Assembly: GCF_014204535.1 (NCBI RefSeq)
Contig: NZ_JACHLR010000005.1
Coordinates: forward strand, 1 to 64,000
DNA length: 64,000 nucleotides
Direction: 5' to 3'
From: Novosphingobium chloroacetimidivorans
Lineage (GTDB): Bacteria; Pseudomonadota; Alphaproteobacteria; Sphingomonadales; Sphingomonadaceae
Part shown: one piece after another, positions 58,119 to 64,000 of the stretch
Numbering within the stretch: position 1 is the first letter of the stretch
How the letters are laid out: each line of letters opens with the position of its first letter
Notes under the pieces: model-generated
Told to the model about the DNA's origin: nothing
The model's input: the letters and a program-made list of their open reading frames with translations, nothing else
Database searches by the model: none
Made by a program: the position numbers and the translations under genes

Positions 58119-59552
58119 ATGACAAACGGTCCGCGCACTCTCTACCAGAAGATCTGGGATGCTCATGTCGTCGACACGCGCGACGATGGCACCAGCCTCA
58201 TCTATATCGACCGCCACCTCGTTCACGAAGTGACGAGCCCGCAGGCCTTCGAGGGTCTGCGCATGGCCGGCCGTTCCGTGCGTCGCCCCGACCTGACGCT
58301 TGCGGTGCCGGATCATAACCTGCCGACGACTCCGCGCAAGGATGCCGCCGGCAACCCGATCCCGATCGCCGACCTGGAAAGCGCCAACCAGCTTGCCACG
58401 CTGCGCAGAAATGCGCCGCAGTTCGGCATCCGCTACATCGATGCGACCGACCGCGAGCAAGGCATCGTCCATGTCGTCGGCCCCGAGCAGGGCTTCTCGC
58501 TGCCCGGCGCGACGATCGTGTGCGGGGACAGCCACACCGCCTCGCACGGCGGCCTGGGTGCGCTCGCCTTCGGCATCGGCACCAGCGAGGTGGAGCACGT
58601 GCTCGCGACCCAGACGCTGCTGCTCAAGCAGAGCAAGACCATGGAAGTGCGCGTCGAAGGCCAGCTCGGCCCCGGCGTGACGCCCAAGGACGTGGTGCTG
58701 CACATCATTGGCGTCACCGGCATGGGCGGTGGAACCGGCCATGTCATCGAATACCGTGGCAATGTATTCGAGGAAATGTCGATCGAAGGCCGCCTGACCG
58801 TCTGCAACATGGCGATCGAGGGTGGCGCGCGCTCCGGCCTGATCGCGCCGGACGAGAAGACCTTCGCATACCTCAAGGGCCGTCCCTATGCGCCGACCGG
58901 CGAGGACTGGGACAAGGCCGTCGCCTGGTGGAAGAGCCTCGCCACCGATCCCGGCGCGACGTTCGACAAGACCGTCGTGATCCGCGCCGAGGACATCCAG
59001 CCGACCGTGACCTGGGGCACCAGCCCCGAGGACACCTCGGCCATCGGCGGCACCGTGCCTGCGCCCGAGGACTTCGCCGACGCATCCAAGCGCGATGCGG
59101 TGAAGGTCAGCCTCGACTACATGGGCCTGACGCCGGGCACCAAGCTGACCGACGTCGAAGTGCAGAACGTCTTCATCGGCAGCTGTACCAATAGCCGTAT
59201 CGAGGACATCCGCGCAGCGGCCGCCGTGCTCAAAGGCCGCAAGAAGGCGGATCACGTGAAGTGGGCGATCGTCGTCCCCGGCTCGGGCCTGGTCAAGGAG
59301 CAGGCCGAAGCCGAGGGCCTGGACAAGATCATCGTCGAAGCGGGACTCGAATGGCGCGAACCGGGCTGCTCGGCGTGCCTTGCGATGAATCCCGACAAGG
59401 TGCCTGCGGGCGAGCGCTGTGCGTCCACCAGCAACCGCAACTTCACCGGTCGTCAGGGCCCCGGCAGCCGCACCCACCTGATGAGCCCCGCCATGGCCGC
59501 CGCCGCCGCGGTGACCGGGCGCCTCACCGACGTGCGCGAATTGGTAGGATAA
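58119..59552 (+). CDS. leuC: 3-isopropylmalate dehydratase large subunit
   Basis: 477 residues. An aconitase-type domain with the substrate/cluster signature [19 protein letters not shown] and the [4Fe-4S] cysteines in [14 protein letters not shown] and [14 protein letters not shown]. It isomerises 2-isopropylmalate to 3-isopropylmalate in leucine synthesis, in complex with LeuD. leuD follows after one small gene. Length is normal for the bacterial family. Confidence 0.97.
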   Translation: MTNGPRTLYQKIWDAHVVDTRDDGTSLIYIDRHLVHEVTSPQAFEGLRMAGRSVRRPDLTLAVPDHNLPTTPRKDAAGNPIPIADLESANQLATLRRNAPQFGIRYIDATDREQGIVHVVGPEQGFSLPGATIVCGDSHTASHGGLGALAFGIGTSEVEHVLATQTLLLKQSKTMEVRVEGQLGPGVTPKDVVLHIIGVTGMGGGTGHVIEYRGNVFEEMSIEGRLTVCNMAIEGGARSGLIAPDEKTFAYLKGRPYAPTGEDWDKAVAWWKSLATDPGATFDKTVVIRAEDIQPTVTWGTSPEDTSAIGGTVPAPEDFADASKRDAVKVSLDYMGLTPGTKLTDVEVQNVFIGSCTNSRIEDIRAAAAVLKGRKKADHVKWAIVVPGSGLVKEQAEAEGLDKIIVEAGLEWREPGCSACLAMNPDKVPAGERCASTSNRNFTGRQGPGSRTHLMSPAMAAAAAVTGRLTDVRELVG

Positions 59553-59557
59553 TCGAT

Positions 59558-59740
59558 ATGGCAGACGACACCGACACTTCCTTCGCCGGCCGCGCCGCCA
59601 TTGCTGCGGGCGCTGCCATCGGTTCGGCCGCGGTGGCCGCGGCGCTGATGTACGTGAAGCGTCGCAGCGACAAGAAGAAGGCGGAGAGCCTGCCGCCTCC
59701 GACCAGCACCGCACCGCACTTCCCGCCCGAGACCGACTGA
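59558..59740 (+). CDS. Small membrane protein between leuC and leuD, 60 residues
   Basis: ATG 59558, 5 bases after the leuC stop, gives [20 protein letters not shown]. One Ala-rich segment ([19 protein letters not shown]) could cross the membrane, followed by a basic patch ([10 protein letters not shown]) and a proline-rich tail. No known family. Its place within the leu operon suggests co-expression, not necessarily a shared function. Confidence 0.75.
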   Translation: MADDTDTSFAGRAAIAAGAAIGSAAVAAALMYVKRRSDKKKAESLPPPTSTAPHFPPETD

Positions 59741-59753
59741 GCGAGACCGATTG

Positions 59754-60356
59754 ATGCAGCCGATCAACCACGTCGCGGGACGCGCCTATCCGTTTGGCCG
59801 CAAGAACGTCGACACCGACGTGATCATTCCCGCGCATTGGCTCAAGACGGTGACGCGCGAGGGTCTGGGACGCGGCGCCTTCGAAGCGGTGCGCAAGGAG
59901 CCGGACAACGTGTTCGACGATCCGGAGTACGCCGGTGCGCCGATCGTGATCGCCGGCGACAACTTCGGCTGTGGTTCCAGCCGCGAGCATGCCGCCTGGG
60001 CCCTGCTCGACATGGGCGTGACGTGCGTGATCGCGCCGAGCTTCTCGGACATCTTCTCGGGCAATGCATTCAAGAACGGCATCCTCACCGTTGCCTTGCC
60101 GCAGCTGGCGATCGACCGGCTGATGGAAGTCGCCCGAACCGATCCGATCGAGATCGATCTCGAGACGCAGACCGTCACCACGCAATTCCAGGATCGCTGG
60201 AGCTTCGAGATCGATCCCTTCCGCAAGCACTGCCTGCTGAACGGCCTCGACGAAGTCGGCATGACCATGGCGCAGGGCGATGCGATCGGAGCTTACGAGA
60301 GCAAGGCCCGCGATGCACTGCCCTTCCTGGCCAAGACGCTGGCGACGGTGGGGTAA
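59754..60356 (+). CDS. leuD: 3-isopropylmalate dehydratase small subunit
   Basis: 200 residues from ATG 59754. Conserved motifs: [37 protein letters not shown] (substrate-binding serines/arginine), [17 protein letters not shown]. It forms the active isopropylmalate isomerase with LeuC. A TTG at 59751 immediately upstream is not the likely start. The 97-base gap to the next gene has no feature. Confidence 0.97.
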   Translation: MQPINHVAGRAYPFGRKNVDTDVIIPAHWLKTVTREGLGRGAFEAVRKEPDNVFDDPEYAGAPIVIAGDNFGCGSSREHAAWALLDMGVTCVIAPSFSDIFSGNAFKNGILTVALPQLAIDRLMEVARTDPIEIDLETQTVTTQFQDRWSFEIDPFRKHCLLNGLDEVGMTMAQGDAIGAYESKARDALPFLAKTLATVG

Positions 60357-60458
60357 ACGCCTCCCTTCCCCCCGGCCGGGGGAAGGCACAGCAAAACCAT
60401 TGCCCCTGGCGCTCGCTAGCCCTATCGGCGGGACGCAATCGTTCACAGGGGCATGCCG

Positions 60459-60782
60459 ATGACCGCATTCGACGACCGCGAGCGCGCCGAAGAGGCCAGC
60501 TTCGCCCACGACGCCGAGATCCAGTTCCGCATCCAGGCGCGCCGCAACCGCTTGCTGGGCGAATGGGCGGCCGATCGCATGGGCCTCTCGCAAGCCGAGC
60601 GTGACGCCTATGCCAAAGCGGTTGTCCAGGCCGACTTCGAGGAAGCGGGCGATGAGGACGTGATCCGCAAGCTGCTGGGCGACCTTACCAGTGCGGGCGT
60701 GGAAACGGACGAAGCCGAAGTGCGCGTGGCGCTGGACGCCAAGCTGGTCGAGGCGCGTCGCATGCTGATGGGAGAGGCCTGA
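60459..60782 (+). CDS. ATP synthase inhibitor zeta-type (DUF1476) protein
   Basis: 107 residues from ATG 60459 (MTAFDDRERAEEASFAHDAE). DUF1476 members include the zeta subunit that blocks reverse ATP hydrolysis by F1Fo in alphaproteobacteria. Inhibitory N-terminus is followed by a four-helix-like body (FRIQARRNRLLGEWAADRMG, EEAGDEDVIRKLLGDL). It lies 3 bases before the BolA gene, forming an operon with bolA and grxD. Confidence 0.9.
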   Translation: MTAFDDRERAEEASFAHDAEIQFRIQARRNRLLGEWAADRMGLSQAERDAYAKAVVQADFEEAGDEDVIRKLLGDLTSAGVETDEAEVRVALDAKLVEARRMLMGEA

Positions 60783-60785
60783 GCC

Positions 60786-61019
60786 ATGGCGATGCCCGCC
60801 GCCGAGATCGAGAGCCTGATCACCGCCGCCCTGCCAGACGCACAGGTCACCATCACCGACCTGGCAGGCGACGGCGATCACTACGCCGCGCATGTCGTCT
60901 CTTCCGCGTTCGTCGGAAAAAGCCGCGTCGCGCAGCACAAGCTGGTCTACGAAGCCTTGGGCGGCCGCATGGGCGGCGTGCTTCACGCCTTGCAACTCAC
61001 CACCGCTGTTCCCAACTGA
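60786..61019 (+). CDS. BolA-family protein
   Basis: 77 residues. The BolA fold: EIESLITAALPDAQVTIT, DLAGDGDHYAAHVVS, and RVAQHKLVYEALGGRMGG with the conserved His. Together with monothiol glutaredoxin it binds a [2Fe-2S] cluster for iron-sulfur trafficking. The next gene is grxD, a classical pairing. The gene lies 52 bases upstream of grxD. Confidence 0.93.
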   Translation: MAMPAAEIESLITAALPDAQVTITDLAGDGDHYAAHVVSSAFVGKSRVAQHKLVYEALGGRMGGVLHALQLTTAVPN

Positions 61020-61071
61020 ACACGCGTAGACATTCCCGCGCCTGCAGCGGCCACAAGAAAGTTTGATTGCC

Positions 61072-61401
61072 ATGTCCGACGTGAACAGCCGCATCGGCGA
61101 GATCGTAAAATCCAGCGACGTCGTGCTCTTCATGAAGGGCACTCCGCTGTTCCCGCAGTGCGGTTTCTCCAGCCGCGCGATCGCCATCCTCGACCACCTG
61201 GGAGTCGCGTACGACAGCGTCGACGTGCTGCAGGACATGGAGATCCGCCAGGGCATCAAGTCGTATTCGGATTGGCCGACCATCCCCCAGCTTTACGTCA
61301 AGGGCGAGTTCGTGGGCGGCAGCGACATCATGATGGAGATGTACGAAGCTGGCGAACTGGAGCAGCTGATGAGCGAAACCGGCGTCGCCCGCGCCAGCTG
61401 A
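61072..61401 (+). CDS. grxD: Monothiol glutaredoxin GrxD
   Basis: 109 residues from ATG 61072 (MSDVNSRIGEIVKSSDVVLF). The monothiol active site CGFS is present (FPQCGFSSR), with WPTIPQLYVKGEFVGGSDIM downstream. It coordinates a bridging [2Fe-2S] cluster and partners with BolA. A strong terminator follows 26 bases after the stop, ending the operon. Confidence 0.96.
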   Translation: MSDVNSRIGEIVKSSDVVLFMKGTPLFPQCGFSSRAIAILDHLGVAYDSVDVLQDMEIRQGIKSYSDWPTIPQLYVKGEFVGGSDIMMEMYEAGELEQLMSETGVARAS

Positions 61402-61728
61402 GCCTACGGTTCACGACGTTCAAACAGCGGCGCCTTCGGGCGCCGTTTTCGTTTGCGTCGATGGATGGTCCGAGGGCGTTCCACGCCTTGTATCTGGAGA
61501 GGCTCGGGGAGGCGGGGCCGGGAGACTGGGCGACCCCGCCTCTGGTTCGAGACGTAAGCGAGGGTACGCCGACAACTTAGCACGGAGCGTGCCAATCTGC
61601 CAAAGCCACGCAAATGCTTGATCTCCATGGCTTCCGTGCGAAACGCGTGGGGCATTCTGTAAAGCTGACCGACAGCTGTGCCGCACTGGGCACTTGCGTG
61701 GGCACACGACACAGGCGAGAGGTGCGAC
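61402..61728. other. Gap between grxD and the Nudix gene
   Basis: It contains the grxD terminator (61428-61450) and probably the promoter of the Nudix gene. No gene is seen. The frames here are short and GC-biased. Confidence 0.6.
61428..61450 (+). terminator. Intrinsic terminator of the DUF1476-bolA-grxD operon
   Basis: CGGCGCC, loop TTCG, GGCGCCG, followed by TTTTCGTTT. A stable tetraloop stem with T-run. Confidence 0.9.
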
Positions 61729-62517
61729 ATGCCCGAAGACACTGCTCAGCCCCCATTGGGCGTGAATGACGATACCGGAATTCCGACCGCGACGGTGGTG
61801 ATCTTTCGCCGTGCGCAGGCTGGTCCGCCCGAGTTGCTGATGGTGCAGAGATCGCGCCAGATGCGCTTTGCCGGGGGCGCTGCAGTGTTTCCCGGGGGCA
61901 AGGTCGATCCAGGCGATCGCGTCCTTGCCGCCCAACTCTGTCCGGACGAAGACCCCGTCGTCGCTGCGGCCCGGATCGCCGCCATTCGCGAAACGCTGGA
62001 GGAAACCGGCCTTGCCATCGCCGTGCGCGAACCTGTTTGCGCGCAGCAAGCCGCCGATGCCCGGACCATGCTGATCGCGCAAGGCGCGCTCGGTCCTGTC
62101 GTGGAGGCGTTCGGCTGGACGCTGGAGCCTGCGCGGCTGACGCTCTACGCCCATTGGCGCGCACCGTCCGATCGCGGGTTCGACACGCACTTCTTCGTGA
62201 CGGACCTGGGCACCGGCGAGGTCGACATCGCAGTCGATGCGACCGAGAACACCAAGCTGTTCTGGATCAGCGCCGCGCATGCGCTGGAACTCGCTGACAG
62301 TGGAGAGATCAGCGTGATCTTTCCCACACGCCGCAATCTCGAGCGCCTGGCCCAATTCGCCACGTTCGAAGATGCGCTGTCCGACATCGCCCGCCATCCC
62401 GTGCGCCGGATCACGCCCGGCCGCACCGAGCGCGACGGTGAACCGTGGCTGCAGATCCCCGATGGTCACGGCTACCCGGTGCTCGGCCAGCCGCTCGCCA
62501 CCGCGGCGCGCGGCTGA
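61729..62517 (+). CDS. Nudix hydrolase (long-loop type)
   Basis: 262 residues from ATG 61729. The Nudix box is split by a long loop: VFPGGKVDPGD, then AAIRETLEETGLAIAV (the RExxEExG helix). This spacing is typical of the RNU18/NUDT19-like family, active on CoA or nucleoside diphosphate derivatives. The C-terminal half is a helical extension (FPTRRNLERLAQFATFEDAL). No other domain. Its substrate cannot be told from sequence. Confidence 0.88.
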   Translation: MPEDTAQPPLGVNDDTGIPTATVVIFRRAQAGPPELLMVQRSRQMRFAGGAAVFPGGKVDPGDRVLAAQLCPDEDPVVAAARIAAIRETLEETGLAIAVREPVCAQQAADARTMLIAQGALGPVVEAFGWTLEPARLTLYAHWRAPSDRGFDTHFFVTDLGTGEVDIAVDATENTKLFWISAAHALELADSGEISVIFPTRRNLERLAQFATFEDALSDIARHPVRRITPGRTERDGEPWLQIPDGHGYPVLGQPLATAARG

Positions 62518-62532
62518 GCTCGGCTCCGGCCG

Positions 62533-63789
62533 TCAAGCGGGCTGCGGATCGGCCTGGCGCGTGGGTGCCTTGACCCCGCTGGCGGCATAGAGCCCGCACA
62601 GCACCGCGATCGCAAAGACGATCGCCATCGCGGTCACGGGAATCGCAAACGAGCCGGTCTCTCGCGCGATGCGGCTGCCGCCCAGCATGGCGCAGGCTAT
62701 GAAAGGCAACGAGATCACGGTGTTGAGCCCGAAGCCGCGGCTATAGCTGGGCTGGCCGAAGGTATCGCTGACCCCGCGGCCCAAAGCCGGAATCGCGCCC
62801 GCGCCGTGCATGCCAATCAGTCCCACGATCACGGCGACGGCGGCGAAGGGCGGCTCGGTGAGCAGCAGTGCCCACAGGATCGCACAGTCGAACGCAACCA
62901 GCGCGAGCGTGCGTCCCCCGCCCAGCTTGTCGGCGACCCAGCCGAACAGCACCGACCCGGCGATGCCCACCAGAGACATGATCGAGGCAAGGAGTGCCGA
63001 TTGTCCGCGCGAGAAGTCCCACGATTGTCCCATAGGTATCAGCAGCGAGCCCAGCATGACCGAACTGGTCATGCTGGCGCAGTTGGCCAGCGATAGCGCC
63101 CAGAACTTCGGGCTGGCGAGCAACTGCCCAGTGCTCAACGACCCATCCGCCGTCCGCTTTTCACCGGTGGATACCGGAGCGACATAGCCTGGAGGATGAT
63201 CGACCGTCAGGGCCGTCAGCGGCAACATCAGGATCGCGGCGACGCCTGCGAGCGTCAGGTACGCAGCCTGCGCGCCGTAATCGGCGAGGAACGCATTCAA
63301 CGCGACCGGCAACACCGCGATCATGATCGGCAGGTGCACGAGACCGAGCGCCAGCCCGCGATTGCTGTTGAACCAGCGCGTGACCAGCGTTGCCGGCCCG
63401 ATCGAGCCCGCCAGGCTCAGTGCCGGTCCGAAGCAGAGCCCGTAGACGGCCAGGTAGAGCGGGTAGCTCTGCGTCAGGCCAAGGATCAGGTAGCCGAGCA
63501 CCGTCAACACACCGCCCAGCATCAGCAGCAGTCGCAGCGAGTAGCGCGCGACCAGCACGCCAACGATCGGGGCAAGCGCCGAGGAGCCCACTATCATGAG
63601 CAGGATACCGGCGGATGCCTGCTCCAGCTTCACGCCCAGACGGCCTTCCACCGACGCGAGCAGCACACTGAACGAGCCCATGATGGTCCCGATCACGACG
63701 TTGTGCGAAACGCCGGCAATCAGCCCCATCCGCTTGGCGAGCAGATGGTTGGGCGCATCGGCCACAGGAACGGCGGAATTCAAGGCCAC
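62533..63789 (-). CDS. MFS transporter
   Basis: 418 residues from GTG 63789, chosen because GAGGGAGAG precedes it. Twelve hydrophobic segments are seen (first: GLIAGVSHNVVIGTIMGSFS; others include LYLAVYGLCFGPALSLAGSI). A conserved motif-A-like loop in the second half is LFGWVADKLGGGRTLALV. It probably moves an organic anion (monocarboxylate-transporter-like arrangement). Substrate unknown. It faces the Nudix gene, 15 bases from its stop. Confidence 0.87.
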   Translation of the reverse strand: MALNSAVPVADAPNHLLAKRMGLIAGVSHNVVIGTIMGSFSVLLASVEGRLGVKLEQASAGILLMIVGSSALAPIVGVLVARYSLRLLLMLGGVLTVLGYLILGLTQSYPLYLAVYGLCFGPALSLAGSIGPATLVTRWFNSNRGLALGLVHLPIMIAVLPVALNAFLADYGAQAAYLTLAGVAAILMLPLTALTVDHPPGYVAPVSTGEKRTADGSLSTGQLLASPKFWALSLANCASMTSSVMLGSLLIPMGQSWDFSRGQSALLASIMSLVGIAGSVLFGWVADKLGGGRTLALVAFDCAILWALLLTEPPFAAVAVIVGLIGMHGAGAIPALGRGVSDTFGQPSYSRGFGLNTVISLPFIACAMLGGSRIARETGSFAIPVTAMAIVFAIAVLCGLYAASGVKAPTRQADPQPA

Positions 63790-63913
63790 GGCACTCTCCC
63801 TCGGGCCTCTTGAGGGCCACGTATGCATTGGGGAAAGTGTGACGAGGCCGAAGCGCTAAGCCCAGCCCCTTTCTACGTCGCCGGTGCGATCCTTCGCGCG
63901 GCCTTCGATCAGC

Positions 63914-64000
63914 TCAATCGCGCGATACGGGGATCTGCGCACCTTGCTCGTGCAGGCGGACCAGGTGATCTACGATCGGCCCGTAGATGGCGCGATCGAA
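63914..64000 (-). CDS. C-terminus of a minus-strand gene (partial at the right edge)
   Basis: 28 codons run to TGA at 63914-63916 in the minus frame (FDRAIYGPIVDHLVRLHEQG ...). The FDRAxYGP ending is reminiscent of metallo-beta-lactamase-fold hydrolases of this group, but it is too short for a safe name. The 124-base gap to the MFS start must hold that gene's promoter. Confidence 0.4.
   Translation of the reverse strand, partial: FDRAIYGPIVDHLVRLHEQGAQIPVSRD

Noticed and set aside
57918..61283. Minus-strand frame of about 1,120 codons
   Set aside because: Antisense shadow of leuC, leuD and the bolA/grxD operon in GC-rich DNA; no domain signature.

Overview
The window looks like a chromosome segment of an alphaproteobacterium of the order Sphingomonadales (Novosphingobium-like). 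It is GC-rich and carries alphaproteobacterial markers: GcrA, the DUF1476 (zeta-type) ATP synthase inhibitor, HspQ, CrtZ, and a GTTC-N7-GTTC type SOS box. No species can be named from the sequence alone.

Bases 1 to about 24,650 form a mobile island. The far left is scrap: the first codons of an IS5-like transposase, a trbI (conjugative pilus) remnant with an internal deletion, and a decayed P4-type tyrosine integrase, the last two abutting at about 1,172. A mobilization module follows (MobC-like protein, HUH relaxase, small proteins, ArdC antirestriction), then an SOS-type UmuD-like/UmuC pair. The cargo is anti-phage in character: a translationally coupled SIR2-HerA-KTSC operon, a three-gene set on the minus strand (MmeI-like adenine methyltransferase, DEAD-box helicase, GIY-YIG nuclease), a block of about 490 bases packed with consecutive stem-loops and no convincing gene, and an unrecognised 351-residue protein. 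The right part holds a membrane protein, a VirD4/TraG coupling protein and a large serine recombinase whose reading frame runs into a tRNA-Ser(CGA) gene. No intact mating-pore genes are present, so the element is best read as an integrative mobilizable element that would use another element's secretion system.

From about 24,650 to the end the content is ordinary chromosome. It includes hspQ, gcrA, transporters, a peptidyl-prolyl isomerase, a peptidoglycan peptidase and two diguanylate cyclases. Next, all on the minus strand, is the translation/RNA cluster rimP-nusA-ylxR-infB, then rbfA-M50 protease-truB-rpsO-pnp. After this come a GDSL hydrolase, a phage-shock (psp) operon with a divergent pspF and a clear sigma-54 promoter, nadE, sufE, katG, crtZ, leuC/leuD, and the DUF1476-bolA-grxD operon. 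The window closes with a Nudix hydrolase, an MFS transporter and the 3' end of one more gene.

The observations most worth following are the stem-loop array at 17,673-18,163, the UmuD-like protein without its catalytic dyad, the methyltransferase/helicase/GIY-YIG cassette, the KTSC third gene of the SIR2-HerA operon, and a palindromic intergenic repeat inserted in frame inside truB.
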